NCBI GenBank assembly: GCA_013043965.1
Contig: JABEVF010000153.1
Span: forward strand, 1 to 36,847
Length of the DNA: 36,847 nt
DNA from: Gallionella sp.
GTDB lineage: Bacteria > Pseudomonadota > Gammaproteobacteria > Burkholderiales > Gallionellaceae
Direction: 5' to 3'
Shown: in pieces, positions 1-8,621 of the stretch
Position numbering within the stretch: the first letter of the stretch is position 1
How the letters are laid out: each line of letters begins with the position of its first letter
Position numbers and translations under genes: made by a program
The notes under the pieces: generated by a model
Databases searched by the model: none
What the model saw: the letters and a program-made list of their open reading frames with translations, nothing else
What the model was told of the DNA's origin: nothing

Positions 1-750
1 ACTGGGTTCAGCCCAATTTATAGGATGAAAGAGGCAATTATTTCCATGGCCACATTCGGCCCGGGGAATCAGTATGTAAAAAAGAATCTGTCACTTGAGA
101 AGCTCTTTTTGGAATTTAAACAAGTATTGGCCAAAGTTCTTCCTCCAACAGTAGGTTTTTTAGATATCAGTATTCGGATTCCTGACGTAGTGATAGTCAC
201 TGAAACTGGTGAGTTCATGATTGACGCTGCCTCTGGTGGTTTGATGTCAATTATTGAATTGGCTTGGCAGATATTTCTCTTTTCGCACGACAAGGAAGAG
301 TTCACCGTCACCATCGACGAACCAGAGAACCATTTGCATCCATCAATGCAAAGAAGCTTGTTGCGTCGTCTTATTGAAGCATTTCCAAAAGCGCAATTTG
401 TAATTGCCACGCATAGTCCATTCATCGTTTCTTCTGTGAAAGATTCTTTTGTTTATGTGCTTCAATACGATGTTTCAGAAGACGCAACTGAAATACAAAT
501 GAATCGAAGAATTTCTTCGGTCAAGCTGGATGCCGCAAATAGAGCGGGAACTGCCAGCGAAATCTTGAGAGATGTCCTCGGCGTGCCCGTAACCTTACCA
601 GAGTGGGCTGAAAATGAACTGCAATCAATAGTCAAAGATTTCAGCAATCAAGCTATAACCCCTCAGACCATTGCCTTGCTTCGCCATCAACTTGATACCG
701 CTGGCTTAGGCGAATATTATCCTGATGCACTGAGAATAATGGTTGGGTAA
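1..750 (+). CDS. AAA family ATPase (OLD/PtuA-like), C-terminal portion; 5' end truncated by window edge
   Basis: The frame is open through base 1 (TGFSPIYR-M...). Walker B-like DEPENHLHPSMQRSLLRRL and H-loop-like FVIATHSPFIV are present. No Walker A is visible, so the N-terminus lies upstream. Confidence 0.8.
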   Translation, partial: TGFSPIYRMKEAIISMATFGPGNQYVKKNLSLEKLFLEFKQVLAKVLPPTVGFLDISIRIPDVVIVTETGEFMIDAASGGLMSIIELAWQIFLFSHDKEEFTVTIDEPENHLHPSMQRSLLRRLIEAFPKAQFVIATHSPFIVSSVKDSFVYVLQYDVSEDATEIQMNRRISSVKLDAANRAGTASEILRDVLGVPVTLPEWAENELQSIVKDFSNQAITPQTIALLRHQLDTAGLGEYYPDALRIMVG

Positions 751-756
751 GTAGCA

Positions 757-1419
757 ATGATAAAACTGACGAAAATTGCTAAACCAGATGTGCTCACAGA
801 AAATGGTGATGCTTGGACGCAGGCATTATTAACGAAAATTGCGAGTAATGTTGAACCAACGCTCACCGAGAAGACAAGATATCGACACCCCGATATCAAG
901 GCAGCTCTAGTTGCTGAGACGCATGGTAAATGCGCGTATTGTGAAAGTAAGCTTCAACACATTCACCATGGCGACGTTGAACATATTTTTCCTAAATCTA
1001 AAGCGCCAGAGAAAACGTTTGAATGGGACAATTTAACGTTTGCGTGTGAAATTTGTAACCAGAATAAATCCAATAAAGATCCACTCTTGGAGCACATTAT
1101 TGACCCTTATCACATTGACCCCGCATTGCATCTTCAGTTTTTGGGATCGTTTGTGTTTCCACTGGGGACGGCCTTGGGTAAAAGCACAGAGGTAATACTT
1201 GATTTAAATAGAGTACGTCTGTGTGAAGCTCGAAAAGAACATTTGGAGAGAGTGATGGGAATTTTCGAAACAATTCTTAGAGAAGAATTGCCGCTAGTCA
1301 CGCGTAAATCAATTTATGACAACCTTTTGGCAGAAGAAGGTAGTTTCTCAGCGGCTTATTCTGCTATGACTACTGCCGCCCTTGCCGCGATGAAAGCAAA
1401 ACTTCCGCAGGGTTTTTAG
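757..1419 (+). CDS. HNH endonuclease (PtuB-like / TIGR02646-like)
   Basis: CAYC...HHGDVEHIFPKSKAPEKTFEWDNLTFACEICNQNKSNKD: paired CxxC motifs with HNH-type core; 6 nt after the ATPase ORF. Confidence 0.82.
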   Translation: MIKLTKIAKPDVLTENGDAWTQALLTKIASNVEPTLTEKTRYRHPDIKAALVAETHGKCAYCESKLQHIHHGDVEHIFPKSKAPEKTFEWDNLTFACEICNQNKSNKDPLLEHIIDPYHIDPALHLQFLGSFVFPLGTALGKSTEVILDLNRVRLCEARKEHLERVMGIFETILREELPLVTRKSIYDNLLAEEGSFSAAYSAMTTAALAAMKAKLPQGF

Positions 1420-1467
1420 ATTGAATTATTTATGTTGAACTAACGGGGGCAACTTCAAATAATAATT

Positions 1468-3138
1468 ATGCAAAAGCCCACCGAAAAAATCTGGGACTAC
1501 GAACGCCAGCGACGCAACCGCAAGCTGGAGCGCGCCGCATCTGCGCTGGGCGCATCGCTGCGCGACAAGGTGGTTCCGGCCGATATGGCGGTGCAGCTGC
1601 TCGAAGCGGTGATAGCGCCGGGTGACCGCGTGTGCCTGGAAGGCGACAACCAGAAGCAGGCGGATTTTCTGGCGAAATCATTGACACAAATTGATCCCGC
1701 GAAGGTCAATCGGTTGCACATGCTGCAATCGGTGCTGGCGCTGCCCGAGCATCTCGACCTTTATGAACTGGGCATCGCGGAGCTGCTCGACTTCTCGTTC
1801 TCCGGCCCGCAGGCCGCGCGGCTGGCGCGCATGGTGGGCAAGGGGCAGATACGCATAGGCGCGATCCACACTTATCTCGAATTGTTCAGCCGCTATTTCG
1901 TCGACCTCACGCCGCATGTCGCGCTGGTGGTCGCGCAATCCGCCGATGCGCAGGGCAATCTGTACACCGGCCCGAACACCGAGGACACGCCCGCGATCGT
2001 CGAGGCGACCGCGTTCAAGAACGGCATCGTGATCGCGCAGGTGAACGAGCTGGTGGACAAGGTGCCGCGCGTCGATATCCCCGGCGACTGGGTGAACTTC
2101 GTGATCCCCAGCCCGCGCCCGCATTTCATCGAGCCGCTGTTCACCCGTGACCCGGCGCAGATATCCGAGATACAGGTGCTGATGGCGATGATGGCGATCA
2201 AGGGCATCTACGCGGAGTATGGTGTGCAGCGTCTGAACCACGGCATCGGCTTCGACACCGCCGCAATCGAATTGCTGTTGCCCACCTATGCGGCCAGCCT
2301 CGGGCTGAAGGGCAAGATATGCAGCCACTGGGCGCTCAATCCCCATCCGACGATGATTCCCGCGATCGAGGCCGGATTCGTGAAATCCATACACTCCTTC
2401 GGTTCCGAGCTCGGCATGGAGAATTACATCGCCGCGCGCCCCGACGTGTTCTTTAACGGGCCGGATGGGACGATGCGCTCGAACCGCGCATACTCGCAGG
2501 CGGCGGGCCATTATGCCTGCGACCTGTTCATCGGCTCGACACTGCAGATCGATATGGCGGGCAACAGCTCGACCGCGACGCTGGACCGCATCTCGGGTTT
2601 CGGCGGTGCACCGAACATGGGCGCGGATGCGGCGGGGCGGCGTCATGCCAGCCCGGCCTGGCTGAAGGCCGGCGAGCAGAGACGAAGCCAGCAGCCCGGA
2701 ATTCCGCGCGGGCGCAAGCTGGTGGTGCAGATGGTCGAGACGTTCCGCGAGCACATGCAACCCGCCTTCGTCGCCGAACTGGATGCCTGGAAGCTGGCCG
2801 AGTTCGCCAGCATGCCGATCCCGCCGGTGATGATCTACGGCGAAGATGTCACCCACATCCTCACCGAGGAGGGCATCGCCAACCTGCTGTTGTGCGCCAA
2901 TGCCGAGGAACGCGAACAGGCGATACGCGGCGTGGCGGGTTACACCGAGATGGGCCTGGGCCGCGACCTGCGCATGGTGGAGAATTTGCGCGACCGTGGC
3001 GTGATAAAGCGTGCTGAGGATATGGGCATAGACAAGCGCGATGCTACGCGTGATCTGTTGGCGGCGAGGTCGATCAAGGATCTGGTGCGTGCATCGGGCG
3101 GGCTGTATCAGCCGCCGGCGCGGTTCAGGAACTGGTGA
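1468..3138 (+). CDS. mdcA: malonate decarboxylase alpha subunit (acetyl-S-ACP:malonate ACP transferase)
   Basis: 556 aa; starts MQKPTEKIWDYERQRRNRKLERA; MdcA-type sequence; followed by the other mdc genes. Confidence 0.95.
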   Translation: MQKPTEKIWDYERQRRNRKLERAASALGASLRDKVVPADMAVQLLEAVIAPGDRVCLEGDNQKQADFLAKSLTQIDPAKVNRLHMLQSVLALPEHLDLYELGIAELLDFSFSGPQAARLARMVGKGQIRIGAIHTYLELFSRYFVDLTPHVALVVAQSADAQGNLYTGPNTEDTPAIVEATAFKNGIVIAQVNELVDKVPRVDIPGDWVNFVIPSPRPHFIEPLFTRDPAQISEIQVLMAMMAIKGIYAEYGVQRLNHGIGFDTAAIELLLPTYAASLGLKGKICSHWALNPHPTMIPAIEAGFVKSIHSFGSELGMENYIAARPDVFFNGPDGTMRSNRAYSQAAGHYACDLFIGSTLQIDMAGNSSTATLDRISGFGGAPNMGADAAGRRHASPAWLKAGEQRRSQQPGIPRGRKLVVQMVETFREHMQPAFVAELDAWKLAEFASMPIPPVMIYGEDVTHILTEEGIANLLLCANAEEREQAIRGVAGYTEMGLGRDLRMVENLRDRGVIKRAEDMGIDKRDATRDLLAARSIKDLVRASGGLYQPPARFRNW

Positions 3139-3148
3139 GGCCAACAAC

Positions 3149-3475
3149 ATGACTATCGAAAATCTGAAGTATCGTTTTGACAACGGCACGACTACGCGGG
3201 GTGTGACGGCCATCGTCGGCGTGCTGGGCTCGGGCAATCTCGAGGTGCTGGTGGAGCCGGCCGCGCTCGGCGGCGCGTGCGAGATCGAGGTGAAGACCGC
3301 AGCCAACGGATTCGGCGCAATCTGGCACGCGGTGATGAAGGATTTCTTCGCGCGCCACCGGGTCGGCGACATCCGCGTGTCGGTGAACGACGCGGGTGCT
3401 ACGCCGGCCATCGTCAGCCTGCGTCTCGATCAGGCGATCGAGACCTACCTCGCACAAGGCCGCACAAAAAAATGA
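3149..3475 (+). CDS. mdcC: malonate decarboxylase acyl carrier protein (delta subunit)
   Basis: ATG at 3149: MTIENLKYRFDN...VLGSGNLEVLVEP...; size and position match MdcC. Confidence 0.92.
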   Translation: MTIENLKYRFDNGTTTRGVTAIVGVLGSGNLEVLVEPAALGGACEIEVKTAANGFGAIWHAVMKDFFARHRVGDIRVSVNDAGATPAIVSLRLDQAIETYLAQGRTKK

Positions 3476-4377
3476 GCAATCCCAAGCAAGCGAGATCGAG
3501 CTATTACGAGAGCAGTGCCCGCGCGCGCATCGCCGGGTTACTTGAGCCGGACAGTTTCCACGAATGGCTGCCTGCCGCAGAACGGGTGACCAGCCCGCAT
3601 CTGGCGACACTGGAGCAGCCTGCCGCGTTCGATGATGGCGTGATCATCGGGCGGGGCCGCATCGCGGGAAAAAATATTTTCATCGCCGCGCAGGAAGGCG
3701 GCTTCATGGGCGGGGCGGTAGGCGAGGTGCACGGCGCGAAACTTGCCGGCGTGCTGGAACGCGCAGTACGCGACCATCCTGCGGCGGTATTGCTGTTGCT
3801 GGAGACCGGCGGGGTGCGCTTGCAGGAAGCCAATGCCGGGCTGATCGCCGTGTCGGAAGTGATGCGCGCGATTCTGGCCGCACGTGCGGCGGGCGTGACT
3901 GTCATCGTCGCCATCGGCGGGCAATACGGCTGTTTCGGCGGCATGGGCATCGCCGCGCGTTGCGCCAGCGCTATCATCATGAGCGAGGAAGGGCGGCTCG
4001 GCCTGTCCGGCCCGGAAGTGATCGAGACCGCGCGCGGCGTCGAAGAATACGACTCGCGCGACCGCGCGCTGGTGTGGCGCACTGTCGGCGGCAAGCACCG
4101 TTATCTGCTTGGCGAGTGCGATGTGATCGTGCCGGACAGCATCGCCGCTTTTCGTCAGGCGGTCACGGCATGCATAGACAACGGTGACGACTGGTCGCTG
4201 GCCGCTTTGGAACGGGAGCATCAGATGCTGGCCGAGCGGGTGCAACGCTTCGGTGCCTGCAAGGACGGACGCGACATCTGGCGCGAGCTGGGCTGGGCCG
4301 ATCCTGATGCGATTGCGATGCTGGACAACGACGAGTTCGTCGCGGCGGCGCACGGACACCGTGCAAAGAATATTTAG
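3472..4377 (+). CDS. mdcD: malonate decarboxylase beta subunit
   Basis: ATG at 3472 overlaps the mdcC stop (ATGA); carboxyltransferase-like fold sequence (GGQYGCFGGMGIAARCASAIIMSEEGRLGLSGPEVIE). Confidence 0.93.
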   Translation: MSNPKQARSSYYESSARARIAGLLEPDSFHEWLPAAERVTSPHLATLEQPAAFDDGVIIGRGRIAGKNIFIAAQEGGFMGGAVGEVHGAKLAGVLERAVRDHPAAVLLLLETGGVRLQEANAGLIAVSEVMRAILAARAAGVTVIVAIGGQYGCFGGMGIAARCASAIIMSEEGRLGLSGPEVIETARGVEEYDSRDRALVWRTVGGKHRYLLGECDVIVPDSIAAFRQAVTACIDNGDDWSLAALEREHQMLAERVQRFGACKDGRDIWRELGWADPDAIAMLDNDEFVAAAHGHRAKNI

Positions 4378-4389
4378 AGGCGATACCAG

Positions 4390-5091
4390 ATGGAATGGAA
4401 AAGCGTAGTTGAGAAGATCTTCCCTGACGGACATGAGGTCGAGCAGACGGGCAATCTCATCCGGGGTTACGGCCGCTGCGGGCCGCATACCGCCGCGGTG
4501 ATCGGCACCACCGACCACACCGATGTCGGCGTGGAATTGGCGCTCGCGATGGCGGCTGCGGTCATCAACGTGATACGCGATCATCCCGCCCGCCCCATTG
4601 TGTTCCTGGTCGACACCAGCGGCCAGCGTTTGCGCCATCGCGACGAATTGCTCGGCCTGAACGGCTATATGGCACACCTGGCGAAATGCGTCGAGATGGC
4701 GCGTCGGCGCGGTCATCCCATCATCAGCCTGGTGTACGAACAGGCACTCTCCGGCGGCTTCCTTGCCAATGGCATGATGGCGGATGTGTGCGCCGCGTTG
4801 CCCGAGGCGGAGATACGCGTGATGGGTCTCGCCGCGATGGCGCGGGTGACGCGTATCGGCGAGGAAAGGCTGACCGAACTCAGCAAATCTTCGCCGGTGT
4901 TCGCGCCAGGTGCGAAAAATTATCTGCTGATGGGCGGCCTCGATGCCTTGTGGGAAGGCGATCTGTCGCTCTGTTTGTCGGCTGTGTTGAAGAACATCGA
5001 CAACACCGACCATAGACGTTCCCTCGGGTATGAGCGCGGCGGGCGCATGCTGGCCTATCCTGTCGTGCAACGCGTGTTAGCCAGTGCCTGA
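4390..5091 (+). CDS. mdcE: malonate decarboxylase gamma subunit
   Basis: 233 aa; LVDTSGQRLRHRDELLGLNGYMAHLAKCVEMARRRGHPIISLVYEQALSGGFLANGMMAD. Confidence 0.93.
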   Translation: MEWKSVVEKIFPDGHEVEQTGNLIRGYGRCGPHTAAVIGTTDHTDVGVELALAMAAAVINVIRDHPARPIVFLVDTSGQRLRHRDELLGLNGYMAHLAKCVEMARRRGHPIISLVYEQALSGGFLANGMMADVCAALPEAEIRVMGLAAMARVTRIGEERLTELSKSSPVFAPGAKNYLLMGGLDALWEGDLSLCLSAVLKNIDNTDHRRSLGYERGGRMLAYPVVQRVLASA

Positions 5092-5773
5092 ATCTGCAAT
5101 CAAATCGTGCTCCATACCGGGCCGTCATACTCTGGTGTGGGTGCGGCCGGAATGTCGCGCGGTGGTGGCCGCGCAAGTTAAAGATGACGCGACGCACCGG
5201 CAAGTCGCCGCATGGCTGGCGGCGGATAGGCCCTTGGTGGTTGCACGTCAGCCCGATGTGGCGTTGCCCGACATTCTCGCGGTCGGCCTGGCACTGCCGC
5301 CCGCACTCGGTAAATGTCGCATCGCACTTCGCGTGACCAGCCACGACCTCGTTCGACACGCACCGCCTTTGCGCCTTGCCGGGGTGATCCCGCATGCGCC
5401 TGCCGCGTGGCAGCCTGCACTGGCCGAGTTGCATGATGCGGCAATAAATATCGGTATCGATCTGCGCGTGTTCGGATCATTTTCCTGGCAGAGCTTAAGC
5501 GGACTGTCTTACCTGAGCCCGCAATCGGACATCGACCTGCTTTGGCATCCGTTATCGCATGCGCAGTTGCAGCAAGGCATCGCGCTGCTGGCGCGCTGGG
5601 AACAAAGCAGCGGGATGCGCGCCGACGGAGAGGTGCTGTTCGGCGGGAGCAGCGCCGTGTCATGGCGCGAATGGTGGCAATTAAAATCGGGCGGCGATCA
5701 GCGCGTATTGGTGAAGCGCGACCACAGCGCGGAACTGGTAGCGGCGCGCGAACTGCTGGCGTTGCTGGCATGA
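5084..5773 (+). CDS. mdcG: malonate decarboxylase holo-ACP synthase (phosphoribosyl-dephospho-CoA transferase)
   Basis: GTG start at 5084 overlapping mdcE; SYLSPQSDIDLLW nucleotidyltransferase-like motif; operon position. Confidence 0.85.
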   Translation: MPESAIKSCSIPGRHTLVWVRPECRAVVAAQVKDDATHRQVAAWLAADRPLVVARQPDVALPDILAVGLALPPALGKCRIALRVTSHDLVRHAPPLRLAGVIPHAPAAWQPALAELHDAAINIGIDLRVFGSFSWQSLSGLSYLSPQSDIDLLWHPLSHAQLQQGIALLARWEQSSGMRADGEVLFGGSSAVSWREWWQLKSGGDQRVLVKRDHSAELVAARELLALLA

Positions 5774-6639
5774 AGCCGCTCTTGCATCAACCCGCTGTCG
5801 GGCCGGATCAACGGGCACATCGCATCGCGCGTCTGGCAGTGCGCAGCCTGTACCAGGAGCTGGCGCTGTACCCGAAACCGGGGCTGGTCAGTTTTCGCGA
5901 CAACGGCGCGCACCTGGACATGGATGCCGCGACCTTTGTGCGCAGCATGTTCTCGCTGCGCGGCTACTTCGTCGCGATCTCGGCAGCCGGGATGGTCGAT
6001 GCCGGGTTCGCCCAGATGCAGCGACTCGGTGTCGCTGCCGAGTCGAAAATGCTGCGTGCTACGCGCGGCATCAACACGCACCGCGGCGCGATCTTCACGC
6101 ACGGCATACTTGCCGCCGCCGCGGGCTATGCAATTGCACGCGACATCGAACCTTCTGATGCGATCCTGCGCGCTGTCGTGCTGGAAAAATGCTCACCCGA
6201 TCTGCGCGCCATCGCCATTGCACCCAGCGCGACACCCACGCACGGACAACTGATGGCGGCGCGCCACGGCGCGGCCGGCGCGCGCGGCGAAGCACTGCAA
6301 GGCTTTCCCTCGGTTTTCGAGGCCGCGCTGCCCGCGTTGCGCGGCGCGCTGGCGCGCGGTGCCGATACGCGGCTCGCGCTGCTGCATACCTTCTTCGTGC
6401 TGCTGGCCGAGACGCTGGACACTAACGTGCTGTTTCGCGGCGGAGCCGGAGGATTGCAATTCATCCGGGCACGGGCCGCAGATTTTCTCGAACGCGGCAG
6501 CGTGTTCGAGCCGGGCTGGCAGCAGCGCGCGCTGGCCTTGCATCGCGAGTGTTCGGCGCAACGCTTGTCGCCGGGCGGCTGCGCCGACCTGCTCGCGGCA
6601 GCGTGGTTCATACACCAGTTACAAACCGATCAGCCATGA
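5770..6639 (+). CDS. mdcB: triphosphoribosyl-dephospho-CoA synthase
   Basis: ATG at 5770; LYQELALYPKPGLVSFRDNGAHLDMD and NTHRGAIFTHGILAAAAGY are MdcB/CitG family motifs. Confidence 0.92.
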   Translation: MKPLLHQPAVGPDQRAHRIARLAVRSLYQELALYPKPGLVSFRDNGAHLDMDAATFVRSMFSLRGYFVAISAAGMVDAGFAQMQRLGVAAESKMLRATRGINTHRGAIFTHGILAAAAGYAIARDIEPSDAILRAVVLEKCSPDLRAIAIAPSATPTHGQLMAARHGAAGARGEALQGFPSVFEAALPALRGALARGADTRLALLHTFFVLLAETLDTNVLFRGGAGGLQFIRARAADFLERGSVFEPGWQQRALALHRECSAQRLSPGGCADLLAAAWFIHQLQTDQP

Positions 6640-7559
6640 GCCTCGCGATCCTGTGTTCCGGTCAGGGTGCGCAGCATCCGGCCATGCTGGACATGGTCGC
6701 GGACCATCCGGCCGCCGCAGAAGTCATCAAGGCAGGCGGGGCGGCACTCGGTTTGGATCTGCATGATGTGCCCACTCAACGCGACGAGATGTTCCGCAAC
6801 GCGCTCGCGCAACCGTTGATCTGTCTGACGCAATTGGCGCTCTGGAGCGCATTGCGGCAAGATGCGCCGAAACCCGCCGCGTTCTGCGGCTACAGCGTCG
6901 GCGAACTGGGGGCGTATGCCTGCGCGGGTGCGCTGGGTGCCGCCGAACTGGCGCGCATCGCCGCTGCGCGCGCCGCGCTGATGGACCAGGCCGCCGCGAC
7001 GGCGGGTGGCTTGTTGGCGGTGCAGGGTCTGCGGCGCGACGGGATCGTTCGCCTGTGTGCCGGCCATCAGGCCTGGATCGCCATCGCGATAAGCGATGAG
7101 GAATTCGTCGTCGGCGGCGACGAGAGTGCGCTGACGATGTTGGGTAAGAACTTATCGGAACGCGGTGCCAAGCTGACCCGGCTCAAGGTGGGTTTGGCCT
7201 CGCACACGCCGCTACTCGGTGCTGCCGTTGCGCCGTTCCGCGCGCTGCTTGAAACTTCGTCGATAAGCGCACCCGCCACACCGGTCGTCGCCGGCATCGA
7301 TGCCGCATGGGTGGTGCGCCGCGAAGCGGCAATCGAGAAACTGGCACTGCAATTGTCCGGCACTGTCGAATGGGGGAGTTGTCTGGATATGCTGTACGAG
7401 CGCGGTTGCCGGGTGTTTCTGGAGCTCGGGCCGGGGCGGGCACTGGCGCGCATGACGCGGGCTCGCTTTGCGGATGTCGAGGCGCGCGCGGTGGATGATT
7501 TCCGCTCGCTCGATGGTGTCTCTTCCTGGTTGTTGAAGCATGCGACGGGTCGCCAGTGA
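6636..7559 (+). CDS. mdcH: malonate decarboxylase malonyl-CoA:ACP transacylase (epsilon subunit)
   Basis: MSLAILCSGQGAQHPAML; GYSVGELGAYACAGAL acyltransferase GxSxG motif; ASHTPLL. Confidence 0.92.
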   Translation: MSLAILCSGQGAQHPAMLDMVADHPAAAEVIKAGGAALGLDLHDVPTQRDEMFRNALAQPLICLTQLALWSALRQDAPKPAAFCGYSVGELGAYACAGALGAAELARIAAARAALMDQAAATAGGLLAVQGLRRDGIVRLCAGHQAWIAIAISDEEFVVGGDESALTMLGKNLSERGAKLTRLKVGLASHTPLLGAAVAPFRALLETSSISAPATPVVAGIDAAWVVRREAAIEKLALQLSGTVEWGSCLDMLYERGCRVFLELGPGRALARMTRARFADVEARAVDDFRSLDGVSSWLLKHATGRQ

Positions 7560-7573
7560 TAGACTCGCCGACT

Positions 7574-8587
7574 ATGAAAAATGTCCATCTGATCCTTCCC
7601 GATTTGTTTTTACCCGGACAGTTCGCCGCCGATATGAGCGCCGATCTGGTTTTGCCAGCTTTGCAAAAGCTGCTGTCGCGCGCGACAGCCGTGCCCGCCC
7701 CGGCACGCAGCGTGGAGGCGGCCTTGTGCGCGGCGTTCGGCGTGAACGCGCCAGATGAGGCGGGCCACGATGTCCCGGTCGCGCCCGTCAGCGCGGCGTT
7801 CGATGGTTTGGGCGCGGGCTGCTGGTTGCGTGCCGACCCGGTCCATTTGCGTTTGCAGCGCGATCAGATGCTGTTGTCGCAAGCGGCGGCCAGCGATGAA
7901 GAGGCGCGACAATTCTGCGCGAGCCTGAACGAATATTTCTCGGGGCAGGGGATGACGTTCTTTGCGCCGCATACAGAACGCTGGTATCTGCGCCTGGATC
8001 GCCTGCCCGACATGCAGACCACGCCGTTGTCGGAAGTGATAGGCGCCAACGTGCGCGGCGCGTTGCCTCGCGGCGAAGATGCCCAACGTTGGCATCAGGT
8101 GTTCAACGAAATACAAATGGTCCTGTTCGCCCATCCGCTCAATGATGCCCGCGAAGCGCGCGGTGAGTTGCCGATCAACTCGTTGTGGTTGTGGGGTGGC
8201 GGTACAAACATAGGCGGTTTGGAAAAGACTTATGACCAAGCCGGTTCGGATGAGGTGATGGCGGAGATGTTCGCCGCCGCAGCGGCTGTGCCGTACAGAA
8301 CATCGGCCGGTTCATGGCAAGCCCAGCCGGGCACACAGTTGCTGTTGTTCGGCGCGCTGCGCTCCGCGTTGCAAGCCGGCGATTTGCATGCCTGGCGCGT
8401 GGCCCTGCAAACATTCGAGACGGATTACGCGCAGCCCTTGTGGGATGCGCTGCGCGGCGGAAAGTTGGCGCGCCTGCAGATAGATGTTCTGGCCGGAAAA
8501 AATTCTCAGTGCCTGGTGATGACGCGCGGCGACACCTGGCGGTTCTGGCGGCGCGGCAAGCGTTTGGCGATGTATTCGATAGTGTAG
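7574..8587 (+). CDS. RpfE-type / archaeal-type phosphoglycerate mutase-like conserved protein
   Basis: MKNVHLILPDLFLPGQ... and NEIQMVLFAHPLNDAREARGELPINSLWLWGGG, typical of betaproteobacterial 'regulatory protein RpfE' proteins. Confidence 0.65.
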   Translation: MKNVHLILPDLFLPGQFAADMSADLVLPALQKLLSRATAVPAPARSVEAALCAAFGVNAPDEAGHDVPVAPVSAAFDGLGAGCWLRADPVHLRLQRDQMLLSQAAASDEEARQFCASLNEYFSGQGMTFFAPHTERWYLRLDRLPDMQTTPLSEVIGANVRGALPRGEDAQRWHQVFNEIQMVLFAHPLNDAREARGELPINSLWLWGGGTNIGGLEKTYDQAGSDEVMAEMFAAAAAVPYRTSAGSWQAQPGTQLLLFGALRSALQAGDLHAWRVALQTFETDYAQPLWDALRGGKLARLQIDVLAGKNSQCLVMTRGDTWRFWRRGKRLAMYSIV

Positions 8588-8621
8588 AATCCGGGCACTG
8601 CAAGGCGTACGGGAGAGAGTG

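Noticed and set aside
1678-3411. 577-aa minus-strand ORF opposite mdcA/mdcC
   Set aside because: High-GC shadow ORF; low-complexity, H/R-rich translation antisense to well-supported mdc genes.
3538-5070. 510-aa minus-strand ORF opposite mdcD/mdcE
   Set aside because: Shadow ORF with no recognisable domain; the plus strand encodes clear MdcD and MdcE.
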